Below the pieces are notes generated by a model. The model worked only from the letters and a program-made list of their open reading frames with translations. It was not told the DNA's origin and searched no databases. This document shows positions 16,947-25,878 of a stretch of DNA of 61,560 bases, piece by piece; position 1 is the stretch's first letter, and the number at the start of each line of letters is the position of its first letter. A program made the translations under genes and the position numbers. The DNA comes from CAZSHG01 sp964459995. Its GTDB lineage: Bacteria > UBP14 > UBA6098. The stretch is from assembly GCA_964459995.1 (NCBI GenBank), contig CAYWOR010000016.1, positions 1 to 61,560 of the forward strand. The letters run 5' to 3'.

Positions 16947-18417
16947 TATAGCGTCGCAAAGACACCGCTTGTCGATAAAGGCCTATATATTTGTCGGCAG
17001 AAGCGCCCCATGATGAATCGAATTCCATACATCTATCCATCAGTTTTTCCCAGCCCTTTTTGTCGGAATAGGCTTTTAGAGCGGAATCGATTGTCTTAAG
17101 AAGCTCTTCGGAGGTGTATCTTTCGAAAACGAAACCTGTGCCGGAATTCGCAGTCAAATCAGCCGGGGTTACAGTGTCTGCAAGACCTCCGGTTTTACGG
17201 ACTACCGGCACTGTGCCATAGGCCATGGAATACATCTGATTAAGTCCGCAAGGCTCGTATCTGCTGGGCATAAGGAACATGTCAGAACCGGCCTCGATTC
17301 GATGGGAAAGCGCACCTTTGAAACCAATAATAGCGGCCATTTTGTCGGGATGTTTCGCCGAGGCCGCCTCGAATGCCGCTTCGTATTCCTTTTTGCCGGT
17401 GCCGAGAAGAACAATCATCACATCGCGCTTTAGAATTTCGTCGAGAATTGGAATTAGGATATCGAAACCTTTTTGGTCGGCGAGACGGCTGATGATGCCA
17501 ATCAGCGGGGAGTCCGGCTTTTGAGGAAGACCGACTTCCTTCTGAAGTTCGACTTTACAGGTTGTTTTGCCGGATTTGTCCTTTTTGCTGTAATTAGCGG
17601 GCAGGTCGGGGTCGATTTTTGGGTTCCAAACCTTCTGGTCGATGCCGTTGAGGATGCCGAAAAGTCTGTCGGTTCGGGCGCTAAGGACACCTTCGAGACC
17701 ATAGCCATATTCCGAGGTCGATTGGATTTCCTGCGCGTAGGTCGGGGATACCGTGTTGATAACATCGGAATAAAGAATGCCAATTTTCATAAAATTAACC
17801 TCGCCATGGAACTCGAAATCGCCCATGGGGTAGAATTTGTCGTGTCCCACGCCTATAAGGTCGATTATTTCCCTTCCGAATCTGCCCTGATAGGCGAGGT
17901 TATGGATGCTATAGAGAAATCCAGTGTCGTCGTCGGGGTCCCGAAGTTTCACGAGGGCTGGTATTATGCCGGTTTGGTAGTCGTTGCAATGAATGATGTC
18001 GGGTTTCCAGCCGAGGAATTTGACAAGCTCGAGAACCGCTTTGCTGAAGAACACAAAGCGCTCGCCGTCGTCGGGATAAGCCTCGCCGGTGGCCGGATCG
18101 GTATAAATACCCGGACGTCCGTAATATTCGGGGCATTCGACGAAATAGGCCGGAATTTGTGTTCCGGGAAAAACCGATGCCCAGAGCTTGGCCTTGACAT
18201 GCCTTTCCCCCAGCGTAACCGAGGTTTCGACACCGCAATACTCGATTCCGAATTTTGCGCGGTCAATGGCGTCATAAAGCGGTAAAATCACACGAATATC
18301 GATGTTTAAATCGTTCAAAGGTTCCGGAAGGCTTCCGGCAACATCTGCTAAACCGCCGACCTTAGCGAAAGGAAAGGCTTCAGCGGTAACAAGCAGAACT
18401 TTCATCTTTTCTGGCAT
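16939..18417 (-). CDS. glgA: Glycogen (starch) synthase, ADP/UDP-glucose dependent
   Basis: Extends alpha-1,4-glucan from a nucleotide glucose donor in the cytosol. The 492-residue GT5 enzyme begins MPEKMKVLLVTAEAFPFAKV, where KVGGLADV is the donor-binding loop. HNLAYQGRFG lies near 185, LNGIDQKVWNP near 265, and the C-terminal PSRYEPCGLNQMYSMAYGTV near 385. ATG 18417 is chosen because AGGAG precedes it and the domain starts there; a longer frame reaching 18486 lacks a ribosome site. It is divergent from the membrane protein at 18658. Confidence 0.95.
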   Translation of the reverse strand: MPEKMKVLLVTAEAFPFAKVGGLADVAGSLPEPLNDLNIDIRVILPLYDAIDRAKFGIEYCGVETSVTLGERHVKAKLWASVFPGTQIPAYFVECPEYYGRPGIYTDPATGEAYPDDGERFVFFSKAVLELVKFLGWKPDIIHCNDYQTGIIPALVKLRDPDDDTGFLYSIHNLAYQGRFGREIIDLIGVGHDKFYPMGDFEFHGEVNFMKIGILYSDVINTVSPTYAQEIQSTSEYGYGLEGVLSARTDRLFGILNGIDQKVWNPKIDPDLPANYSKKDKSGKTTCKVELQKEVGLPQKPDSPLIGIISRLADQKGFDILIPILDEILKRDVMIVLLGTGKKEYEAAFEAASAKHPDKMAAIIGFKGALSHRIEAGSDMFLMPSRYEPCGLNQMYSMAYGTVPVVRKTGGLADTVTPADLTANSGTGFVFERYTSEELLKTIDSALKAYSDKKGWEKLMDRCMEFDSSWGASADKYIGLYRQAVSLRRYNV

Positions 18418-18605
18418 TTCGACTCCTGTAACATTTCGGTTCAAATTTTCAATTTCACATAATAAGTCTTCATTTTTTCCAGTCAAGCTAAAATATGGCT
18501 AATATTGCTCAATGTGAACAAACAACTCTAAAAAATAACGTGATCGAAAAACATCACAATTTATAGGGGATTTTTAGCGATTCAGTTTATCGCCTGTTTT
18601 TGTCC

Positions 18606-18634
18606 TTGACTTTTTGGCATTAACCTTTTTATCT
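18606..18634 (+). promoter_or_regulatory. Probable promoter for the gene at 18658
   Basis: TTGACT (18606-18611), a 17-bp spacer and TTATCT (18629-18634) precede the ATG by 24 bp, leaving a short leader that contains GAGGAG. The rest of 18418-18605 shows no further gene. Confidence 0.45.
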
Positions 18635-18657
18635 TTGAGGAGTTAAAAAGGGTCGTT

Positions 18658-20946
18658 ATGGAGTTTATTGTAAAAATCAAATCCTTTATTAGAAGCTCGG
18701 CAAGTGAGCCATTCTGGAAGTTTGTGCTTCTTACGGGTCTGATTTGTGCAGTTCTGCTTTCCTTCACATTCAACGCCCAGCCTTCGGAAATCGACGATAA
18801 TTATCATTACATGAACCTTGGTAGAGCGCTTTACGAGGGTAAGGGCTTTGTTCGGCTGGACACTCCGGGGAATCCGCCGGAGGATATTGTAACTCCGGGA
18901 TATCCGCTTATTCTTGCGGGAATAATGAAGATTATGGGGGATCCAAAGCCTCTTATTGCCCTCAAGCTGTTCAGCACCCTTTGCTATCTTCTGACGATTC
19001 TGATTTCGGTTACGGTATTTGTTAAGTTCATGAAAATTGAGCGGTGGGTTGCGTTTTTGTTTGCGGTTTTCATGTCGATTACGCAGTTCGTTGTTTATTA
19101 TGCGTCGTATGTTTTAACCGAGGCACCGTTTATGCTCTTCTGCGCCCTTACCGTTTGGCTAATTCTTCTCTACGAACGTGATAAAAGGGACTTTTTCTTC
19201 TATCTCGCAACGCTTACGACTGTTTTGGGGATTTATATTCGACTTCCGGGCGCACCTCTTGCGGTTGCGGTTTTTCTGTGGCTTCTGATTCGTAAGGATT
19301 ACAAAAAGGCGATAATCTTCGGCGCGATAGTCGGGATAGCCGTCGGCGTGTGGGTTGTTCCGAAAATTCTTCATGGCCGTTTTCTTTACGGCGGCCAGTT
19401 CGTTGTAAAAGAGAATGTGATTATCGAATCCGCGAGGACAAAATCGTATTTATCGCGCTATTTCTATAATATGGGTCATTATTTCTTCGTTGTTTTTCCG
19501 CGGTTAATATTGCCCTTTGTTTCTCTTATGCGGCCGTTGCCGATACTTTTCGAATATGGGTTGTCTGAGTTGATAGTGGGCATTCCTCTTCTGGCGATTC
19601 TTGTGTTTGGCGTTGTTAAAGGGATTCGGGAGAGGGAGAAGGGCTTCCCGTATTTCTTATTTACGGCCTATTTTTTAATGCTTTTCTTTTTTGCATCGAG
19701 AGGTATTCGTTATACAGTTTATGTTTTCCCATGGTTTATTCTTGCTTTTATTACAGGGCTAAGGTCGATAGGAGATTTGTTAAAAGTAAAGCGTTCTTTG
19801 GGAAATGTTATCAAAATTATTTTGATTCTGGTTATATTTGTAGCCTCACTTCCGAGTTTAAGGACTATGGTTACAGACACAACGGCAACAAGGCGAATTG
19901 CGAGAAGCGGGATTAAGCCACCCTATGCGCTTGTTGCGATGAAAAGGTATGCGAATACAGTGAGTATTCATCGGATGTATCAAGCCTCAGAGTGGGTTAG
20001 ATTAAATACTCCGAAAGACGCTGTTTTGATGGCGGCTCAGCTTAGGACGTGTTATTACTATTCGGAACGTCCCTGCCTTTCGCCGGAGTATTGGGAGGAG
20101 AAGATAAAGGGCCAGGGTTTAGTTCGCGAAAGGGAACTTCGCGAGTCGGAAATCGATTCGATGTGGCTCTGGGCTTTGGATAATGGGGTATCGCACATTC
20201 TTGTTGATCCTATATATGCTGTTACAAGGACATATCTTCGCCCAGCGCTTGCGAGGTATCAGGACTGTGTGAAACTTGTTCACGAAACTCCAGAACCGGT
20301 TTCGAGGATATTTGAGATCGACACTACCTGTCTGAGGGATTTTCTGACAAACAATAGCAGAGCGGAGTTAGATAAACTTCTCAGGGAGATTCTTAGACTG
20401 ACCGATTCAGAGGATGTTGACTCGCTGAGATCTCTTATCGAAAGGCATAATGTTAGTGATGCGGAAGTTGTGAGCATCTGCAAATTAATTAGTTATTACA
20501 TTAATCTTGAGGAATTCGAGGATATGTCACGTCTTTTCGATGCCGCGCAGATTCTATATCCAGATAATCCGGTCTTGTGGTTTAATTTTGGCATCGAGCA
20601 TAACAGGCTGGGGCTATTGGAGGTTTCTATTCCGGCATTCACAAAGGCTTTATCCTTTGGGGCGGATTCTGGGGATTGTTATAATAACCTCGGCGTGGCT
20701 TTCACTATTCGGAAAGATTTAGCGAAAGCGGACGGCTATTTTCTCAAGGCGATGGTTTATTCGCCGGACGATGTAGTTATTTTGAAGAACCGGGTTGCGA
20801 ATCTTATCTCGATGAAGGAAATCGCAAAAGCCGATTCGATTCTTAACTGGGCAAATTCTCGCGAGGGGATTTCAGATGAATATCGCGAAAACGTGGCTAA
20901 CATCATTGCAGTTTTTAAAAATTGGAAGAAGTCCACAGGACTATAG
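18658..20946 (+). CDS. Membrane glycosyltransferase-like protein with C-terminal TPR repeats
   Basis: The 762-residue protein has an N-terminal GT39/PMT-like membrane half (about residues 1-420, roughly ten helices) with an acidic first loop SEIDDNYHYMNLGRALYEG, typical of enzymes using polyprenyl-phosphate sugars. The C-terminal half is soluble and ends in tetratricopeptide-like repeats (NPVLWFNFGIEHNRLGLLEV, DCYNNLGVAFTIRKDLAKAD). This suggests an inner-membrane transferase whose TPR part contacts partners. It is divergent from glgA; the two GT39-like proteins in this region imply a glycan assembly cluster. Substrate unknown. Confidence 0.7.
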   Translation: MEFIVKIKSFIRSSASEPFWKFVLLTGLICAVLLSFTFNAQPSEIDDNYHYMNLGRALYEGKGFVRLDTPGNPPEDIVTPGYPLILAGIMKIMGDPKPLIALKLFSTLCYLLTILISVTVFVKFMKIERWVAFLFAVFMSITQFVVYYASYVLTEAPFMLFCALTVWLILLYERDKRDFFFYLATLTTVLGIYIRLPGAPLAVAVFLWLLIRKDYKKAIIFGAIVGIAVGVWVVPKILHGRFLYGGQFVVKENVIIESARTKSYLSRYFYNMGHYFFVVFPRLILPFVSLMRPLPILFEYGLSELIVGIPLLAILVFGVVKGIREREKGFPYFLFTAYFLMLFFFASRGIRYTVYVFPWFILAFITGLRSIGDLLKVKRSLGNVIKIILILVIFVASLPSLRTMVTDTTATRRIARSGIKPPYALVAMKRYANTVSIHRMYQASEWVRLNTPKDAVLMAAQLRTCYYYSERPCLSPEYWEEKIKGQGLVRERELRESEIDSMWLWALDNGVSHILVDPIYAVTRTYLRPALARYQDCVKLVHETPEPVSRIFEIDTTCLRDFLTNNSRAELDKLLREILRLTDSEDVDSLRSLIERHNVSDAEVVSICKLISYYINLEEFEDMSRLFDAAQILYPDNPVLWFNFGIEHNRLGLLEVSIPAFTKALSFGADSGDCYNNLGVAFTIRKDLAKADGYFLKAMVYSPDDVVILKNRVANLISMKEIAKADSILNWANSREGISDEYRENVANIIAVFKNWKKSTGL

Positions 20947-20968
20947 TTTTTCTTTCGACAAAAAACAC

Positions 20969-20997
20969 TTGCGCAATTGTAAAACATAACTTAAAAT
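20969..20997 (+). promoter_or_regulatory. Probable promoter for the exported-protein pair at 21042
   Basis: TTGCGC (20969-20974), a 17-bp spacer and TAAAAT (20992-20997) lie 44 bp upstream of the ATG at 21042. The gap between genes is only 95 bp. Confidence 0.5.
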
Positions 20998-21041
20998 GAA
21001 GTAGAGAAAAAACAACATCCTTAGTAGGAAGGATACTTAGC

Positions 21042-21941
21042 ATGAGAAAAAACATATTGACCGCAATTCTGTTGTTTGCGCTTTGTCAAGTTGCTTTTAC
21101 CGCAGGAATTTCCATTTCACCAGGCGCTTGCCTTACTTTTGTACGCGAACTTGGGGTTGAGGCTCCTCTTCCGCCTTTGAAGATAGTCAATGTCAACGAT
21201 TCTCCGATGTTTTATTCGATTAGCGCTTCTTCAGGGGTTAATCTTCGCGGCTATTATCCTCTTGCAGATATCGAGTGGGTCAAACTCGAGACCAATGAGG
21301 CTACTATTCCAGCATATGATTCGGTGATTGTGCCGATTTCTATCGAAATCCCCGATGAACCGGCCAATTTGAACCGAGCATGGGGCTTCACTGTCTCGGT
21401 TGTTCAAAGTGGGATTGACCAAGAAAATGTTGGATTCACTACTATTCAATTGGGTGCACAGGGACGCTGGTTTGTCGAAACGAAATCGATGCCGAATAGT
21501 CTTTCAAGAGAATGGGAAGAGCCACTGGTTATCAGCCCGAGCCTTTGGACTGCTACATTTGCGGAAGACGAACCGACAACAGGTGAATTAAGTTTCAACT
21601 TCATGAATAACGATGACAAACCCCACACATATACTTTTATGAATTATTCTCCCAGTTATGGCGATGAAATAAAGGGTATGAGCCTCGATATTATCCCGCT
21701 AATCGGCGATGAGGATTCTTGGATTTCCGATAGGGGTTGGATTCAAGCTAAGAAAAAGGGATTTCTTTTCTTTAAGAGCAGTCCCAAGGTTAAATTGAAT
21801 CCTGGCGAGACGGCTGAACAAGCTGTGAAATTTAATCTCCCACGTGAAGCCCTTGGCGAGAAGATTTACGAATCTTTAATTTTCATCAAGGTTGATGGCG
21901 AATATAAGGATGGAAGGTTCGTTCGGTTTGTAATAAGATGA
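21042..21941 (+). CDS. Exported protein with pilus-chaperone/immunoglobulin-like N-terminus
   Basis: Not recognised to family. The 299-residue product begins with a signal peptide (MRKNILTAILLFALCQVAFT). The mature part (ISISPGACLTFVRELGVEAP, PPLKIVNVNDSPMFYSI, then a cluster around PIEIEIPDE-like segments) resembles Ig-like domains that package surface subunits or bind extracellular ligands. No membrane anchor is visible at the C-terminus. It overlaps the next gene by 4 bp (ATGA), so both products are probably made together and act in the periplasm or at the surface. Confidence 0.55.
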   Translation: MRKNILTAILLFALCQVAFTAGISISPGACLTFVRELGVEAPLPPLKIVNVNDSPMFYSISASSGVNLRGYYPLADIEWVKLETNEATIPAYDSVIVPISIEIPDEPANLNRAWGFTVSVVQSGIDQENVGFTTIQLGAQGRWFVETKSMPNSLSREWEEPLVISPSLWTATFAEDEPTTGELSFNFMNNDDKPHTYTFMNYSPSYGDEIKGMSLDIIPLIGDEDSWISDRGWIQAKKKGFLFFKSSPKVKLNPGETAEQAVKFNLPREALGEKIYESLIFIKVDGEYKDGRFVRFVIR

Positions 21942-22630
21942 ATGTGAAAAGAAGTTTAATTTGGTTTTTTCTTGCCTCTTTTCCGTTGATTTCCGCGTGG
22001 TCTCCAACCGCCACGGTGGTTATGGAAACCTCCAGCGATCCCGACCTTGTAGGCGGTATCGGAGCGAATACGGCAACGGTTTATGCCTCATTTCGAATTG
22101 TCCCGACGGTTGGATTCAAGATCACCGGTCCGGATGTTTGGGCGGTTTACGATCTTTACCCCGGCGAGGATCTTTCGCAAGAGGAACCCATTATTATCGA
22201 GAATATAGAAGCGGCTCTTCTCGATTTGGCTTTTCATATTGGCGACGAGGACATCGTAACAGCTCCTGATGCCGAACCATGGATAAGCAGAGACACTTGG
22301 ACGATGACTTCTGAGCCTTCACGATACACCTTGGGGCTTATTCTTTGCGATCCCACAGTTACGACTGGGCCGGATATTACGGAATTTGAAACGGATGATA
22401 TTCTTCGCCCCGGTTCGCCGGTTTGGTATCTGGCTTCGGGCAGGTTCAGACCATTTAGCTCATCCTTGGTTTACGAACACGAGGGAGCGGTTTCGTTGGC
22501 TTTGCTCAGCGCGACTGGAATGAATAGGGTTCATGCTTTTTTCCGGCTTCAAATAAATCGAAGCGGTTCACTCGACGATTATCCTCATGCGGCCAGAGTT
22601 ACTGTAACCTGCCGATTATCCAGCGGATAG
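21938..22630 (+). CDS. Exported protein of unknown function, partner of the preceding gene
   Basis: Not recognised. The 230-residue product begins MNVKRSLIWFFLASFPLISA, a signal peptide, followed by a mature domain rich in valine, threonine and aspartate (ATVYASFRIVPTVGFKITGP) consistent with a beta-sandwich subunit. The ATGA overlap with the upstream gene and the terminator just downstream define a two-gene unit. A structural or adhesive surface role is only an inference. Confidence 0.55.
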   Translation: MNVKRSLIWFFLASFPLISAWSPTATVVMETSSDPDLVGGIGANTATVYASFRIVPTVGFKITGPDVWAVYDLYPGEDLSQEEPIIIENIEAALLDLAFHIGDEDIVTAPDAEPWISRDTWTMTSEPSRYTLGLILCDPTVTTGPDITEFETDDILRPGSPVWYLASGRFRPFSSSLVYEHEGAVSLALLSATGMNRVHAFFRLQINRSGSLDDYPHAARVTVTCRLSSG

Positions 22631-22654
22631 GAGCTATTTTATTCGCATGTTTTA

Positions 22655-22686
22655 GCCCGGCGTTTTATAAAATGCCGGGTTTCTTA
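22655..22686 (+). terminator. Intrinsic terminator after the exported-protein pair
   Basis: CCCGGC (22656-22661) pairs with GCCGGG (22674-22679); the TTTTATAAAA between them extends the stem, and a T-rich tail (TTTCTT) follows. It separates the exported-protein pair from the folate genes. Confidence 0.75.
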
Positions 22687-22724
22687 TTGACAACTGCCTT
22701 CGATTGGACTATTTTCATCTAACT

Positions 22725-23084
22725 ATGGGTATCATTAGGATTCAAAATATGTCCTTTTATGGGTATCACGGTGTTTCGCCTGCTGAAAAAGAGGTGGGCA
22801 AGCGTTTTAGTGTGGATGTCGAGCTGTCATATGACACCCTCAAGGCGGCACGTTCCGACGACCTTAGGGATACGATTAACTACGAGGAAATTTACCGCGC
22901 GGTGGGGGAGCTTATCACCAGAAATACTTTCCACCTCACGGAGACAATTGCTGAGCGGATTGCCGATTCTCTGTTCGAGAATTTTTCGCCGCATGGTCTT
23001 CGGGTCAAGGTTCGGAAGAATAATCCCCCTTTCCCTGGGAATTTGGATTATATCGAAATAGAAACGACGCGGGGTGAGTTTTGA
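22725..23084 (+). CDS. folB: Dihydroneopterin aldolase
   Basis: Converts 7,8-dihydroneopterin to 6-hydroxymethyl-dihydropterin in folate synthesis. The 119-residue protein has the family start GIIRIQNMSFYGYHGVSPAE with the YHG motif, a conserved glutamate before VGKRF, YEEIYRAV near 60, and the catalytic-lysine region VRKNNPP near the end. ATG 22725 is chosen instead of an upstream TTG because the domain starts there. It is followed immediately by folK, the next enzyme of the pathway. Confidence 0.93.
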   Translation: MGIIRIQNMSFYGYHGVSPAEKEVGKRFSVDVELSYDTLKAARSDDLRDTINYEEIYRAVGELITRNTFHLTETIAERIADSLFENFSPHGLRVKVRKNNPPFPGNLDYIEIETTRGEF

Positions 23085-23602
23085 TAGAGAAAGCTTATTT
23101 AGTCCTCGGGTCGAATCTTGGCGACCGCGAAGGTCTTCTGGCAAACGCCAAATCGAAACTTGCCGCATACGGCTCTGTTGTTGCGTTTAGCAAATTGTAT
23201 CTAACTCGTCCCTATGGTTATCTCGACCAGCCAGATTTTGTCAATGGCGCGGTATGTCTCGAAACTGAGATGTCGCCATGGGATTTGCTTCGCGAGATTA
23301 AATCGGTTGAGCGGGAATTGGGACGTCAGAAAAAGTTCGATTGGGGGCCGCGGATAATCGATATCGATATCGCACTTTGGGGAAGCCGTAATATCGAGTC
23401 TCCGGAACTGATAATTCCGCATCCGGGGCTTCCTATGCGCGATTTTTTCCTTGTTCCGCTTTTGGATATTATTCCGCTCGCGGTTCATCCAATCACCGGA
23501 AAACGACTGAATGCGCATCTTGCAGAGATAACGAAAATGGACAGAACGGTTTATGGGGTCACGGAAGACGAAAGATGGCAATCTATAAACACATCGCTGT
23601 AG
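23081..23602 (+). CDS. folK: 6-hydroxymethyl-dihydropterin pyrophosphokinase
   Basis: Transfers pyrophosphate from ATP to the product of FolB. The 173-residue protein has YLVLGSNLGDREGLLANA at 5-22, VERELGR near 78, the metal/ATP motif RIIDIDIALWG near 95, and PHPGLPMRDF. It starts with TTG at 23081, overlapping the folB stop (TTGA), with GGGGTGAG as ribosome site. Its 3' end overlaps the kinase gene by 28 bp. Confidence 0.93.
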   Translation: MIEKAYLVLGSNLGDREGLLANAKSKLAAYGSVVAFSKLYLTRPYGYLDQPDFVNGAVCLETEMSPWDLLREIKSVERELGRQKKFDWGPRIIDIDIALWGSRNIESPELIIPHPGLPMRDFFLVPLLDIIPLAVHPITGKRLNAHLAEITKMDRTVYGVTEDERWQSINTSL

Positions 23603-24219
23603 AAGGCCCAATTGGAGTCGGGAAAACCTCTCTCGCCGAGCGTATTGCGAAAGAATTCGGCGGAAAACTTGTTTTGGAGCAATTTGAGGAGAATCCATTT
23701 TTGGCTGATTTCTATATAGATCCCGCTCGGCATGCTTTCGCGACGCAGATTTTCTTTTTACTTTCCCGGTTCAAACAGCTTTCGGATCTTAATTCCGCAG
23801 ATTTGTTTCACGATGTTGTGATTTCGGATTACGTTTTCGACAAAGACAAAATATTCGCCTATATCACCCTTTCCGAGGCCGAACTTCGTCTTTACGAAGA
23901 GGTCGAGCGGAATCTTGAGACCGATGTGCCTCGCCCGGATTTGGTCATCTATCTTCAAGCTACTCCGGAGGTTTTAATCCGTCGAATCAAAAATCGCGGA
24001 AGAGCCTACGAGAAGCGAATAGACGAGGATTATCTCGATAAGCTCTGTCAGGCGTATAATTATTACTTCTTCAATTACGATGCAAGCCCTTTGCTTGTTG
24101 TGAATACGGAGAGCCTCGATTTGACTCGCAGGGACGCGTTTTTGACCTTATATGAAAGAATATGCCGGCCGATTTTCGGCACCGAATATTTTTCAGCAAA
24201 TCCGTCCTTATGGGGGTAA
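23575..24219 (+). CDS. Deoxynucleoside kinase
   Basis: Phosphorylates deoxynucleosides (dGK/dCK/dAK-type salvage). The 214-residue protein starts with a P-loop GPIGVGKTSLAERIAKEFG (12-30), has QIFFLLSRFKQ near 61 and the DR-like SDYVFDKDKIFA near 84, and the LID-type arginine cluster IRRIKNRGRAYEKRID near 140. Substrate preference cannot be read from sequence. It sits between folK and panB with tight spacing, so it is probably co-transcribed with the cofactor genes. Confidence 0.88.
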   Translation: MAIYKHIAVEGPIGVGKTSLAERIAKEFGGKLVLEQFEENPFLADFYIDPARHAFATQIFFLLSRFKQLSDLNSADLFHDVVISDYVFDKDKIFAYITLSEAELRLYEEVERNLETDVPRPDLVIYLQATPEVLIRRIKNRGRAYEKRIDEDYLDKLCQAYNYYFFNYDASPLLVVNTESLDLTRRDAFLTLYERICRPIFGTEYFSANPSLWG

Positions 24220-24222
24220 GAA

Positions 24223-25023
24223 ATGTCCAAACGCCTGACAGTTCACGATATTGTCGATTTCAAAAAGCGCGGTGAGCCTATCGCTTCTCTTACCGCTTAT
24301 GACACATTTACCGCGAAGTTTTTGGATCGTGCCGGAATCGATCTTATTCTCGTTGGGGACTCGATGAATATGGTGGTTTACGGCGAGGAGACAACGCTGA
24401 CATTGGATTTGGCGCAGATAGTTTATCATACACGTGCTGTTGCGAAGGGGCTTTCAAGAGCTTTTTTAGTTGCAGATATGCCTTTTATGAGTTATCAGCC
24501 TTCGGTTCGTGATGCTGTATTAAGTGCCGGCGAACTCGTTCGAGCCGGAGCTCAGGCGGTGAAATTAGAGGGTGGTCGTGCCGCTATTCCTCATATAAAG
24601 ACCATTTTCAATTCGGGTATCCCTGTGATGGGACATATTGGGATGACGCCGCAATCGATCCATAAATTTGGTGGATATAAGCTTGTCGGCAAGAGCGAAA
24701 TCGATGCTGAAAGGGTTATCGAGGCGGCTTTGGCTTTGCAGGATGCAGGTGTATTCAGCCTTGTCCTCGAAAAGGTTCCAACCGAGCTTGCTTCGAGAAT
24801 TACCGAAACTCTAAGAATTCCCACAATTGGAATTGGTGCGGGTCCGGGCTGCGATGGGCAAATTTTAGTTGTTAACGATATGCTGGGGCTATTTGACGAA
24901 TTTCAGCCAAGATTCGTCAGGAAGTATGCGAATTTATCCAAAGAAATCGAGCATGCCGGCGAAGAATATGCTCGAGACGTCAAAAATAAGACCTTTCCTA
25001 ACGAAAAAGAAAGTTACTCATAA
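24223..25023 (+). CDS. panB: 3-methyl-2-oxobutanoate hydroxymethyltransferase
   Basis: First step of pantothenate synthesis: adds a hydroxymethyl group from 5,10-methylene-THF to ketoisovalerate. The 266 residues show SLTAYDTFTAKFLDRAGID near 20, LVGDSMNMVVYG near 44, the Mg-binding ADMPFMSYQ near 84, GHIGMTPQS near 138 and GIGAGPGCDGQILVVNDMLG near 203. The folate genes upstream make its one-carbon donor precursor. It is separated from panC by 3 bp. Confidence 0.96.
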   Translation: MSKRLTVHDIVDFKKRGEPIASLTAYDTFTAKFLDRAGIDLILVGDSMNMVVYGEETTLTLDLAQIVYHTRAVAKGLSRAFLVADMPFMSYQPSVRDAVLSAGELVRAGAQAVKLEGGRAAIPHIKTIFNSGIPVMGHIGMTPQSIHKFGGYKLVGKSEIDAERVIEAALALQDAGVFSLVLEKVPTELASRITETLRIPTIGIGAGPGCDGQILVVNDMLGLFDEFQPRFVRKYANLSKEIEHAGEEYARDVKNKTFPNEKESYS

Positions 25024-25026
25024 ATC

Positions 25027-25878
25027 ATGAAGATTATCCGCACTGTCGATGAGATGGTTTCGTTGTCGAAGTCTGTTCGAAAAGGAGGCGCGACAATCGG
25101 TTTTGTGCCTACAATGGGGTTTCTACACGAAGGACATTTGTCGCTGATGAGGATTGCACGTGAGAAGAGTGATATTCTTGTGGTAAGTATCTTTGTTAAC
25201 CCCACTCAATTTGGCCCAAATGAAGACCTCGACTCCTACCCGCGAAATTTTGAGCGTGATGAAAGGCTTTGTGCGAGCGAGAATGTGGATATCGTTTTTT
25301 ATCCATCGAAGGAAGATGTGTATCCGAGGGGATTTCGGACTGAGATAGTCGTTAAGGAGCTTAGCGGGATTCTTTGCGGTGCGAGCCGACCGGGGCATTT
25401 TGCCGGTGTAGCGACAGTTGTAGCCAAGCTTTTCAATATTGTTAGACCGGATGTTGCGGTTTTTGGCCAAAAAGACGCGCAACAGGCTGTAATTATTAAA
25501 GGTATGGCCGCAGATTTGAATTTTGGTATCGATATCATTATTGCTCCGATTGTCCGTGAGCCGGATGGCTTGGCGATGTCTTCGCGGAACAAATATCTTT
25601 CTGCGGACGAAAGGCAAGCCGCGCCGGCTCTATATCGTGCGCTTTCCGACGCAAAATCGGCGGTCGAGTCGGGGAGTCTGTCCAATTCATCCGAAGTTAT
25701 CGAGATGATTCGAGATAAAATTCTTTTGGCAGGGGATTTCAGAATAGATTATATCGCGGTCGTCGATCCGGGAAATCTCGAAGAGATCGATGAATTTCGC
25801 GCCGGAGACTACCTTATATTACTTGCCGCAAAAATCGGTTCGACACGCCTAATCGATAATATCCTCGTTAGCATTTGA
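25027..25878 (+). CDS. panC: Pantothenate synthetase
   Basis: Condenses pantoate with beta-alanine using ATP. The 283 residues contain the HIGH-type motif FVPTMGFLHEGHLSLMR at about 26-42, FVNPTQFGPNEDLDSYPR near 60, the FGQKDAQQ motif near 148, and the KMSKS-like MSSRNKYLS near 187. panD and panE are not in the window. The last 30 bp overlap, tail to tail, the convergent DUF2520 gene. Confidence 0.96.
   Translation: MKIIRTVDEMVSLSKSVRKGGATIGFVPTMGFLHEGHLSLMRIAREKSDILVVSIFVNPTQFGPNEDLDSYPRNFERDERLCASENVDIVFYPSKEDVYPRGFRTEIVVKELSGILCGASRPGHFAGVATVVAKLFNIVRPDVAVFGQKDAQQAVIIKGMAADLNFGIDIIIAPIVREPDGLAMSSRNKYLSADERQAAPALYRALSDAKSAVESGSLSNSSEVIEMIRDKILLAGDFRIDYIAVVDPGNLEEIDEFRAGDYLILLAAKIGSTRLIDNILVSI

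Noticed and set aside
17473..18285. Long plus-strand frame (270 codons) opposite glgA
   Set aside because: Antisense shadow with no ribosome site or domain.
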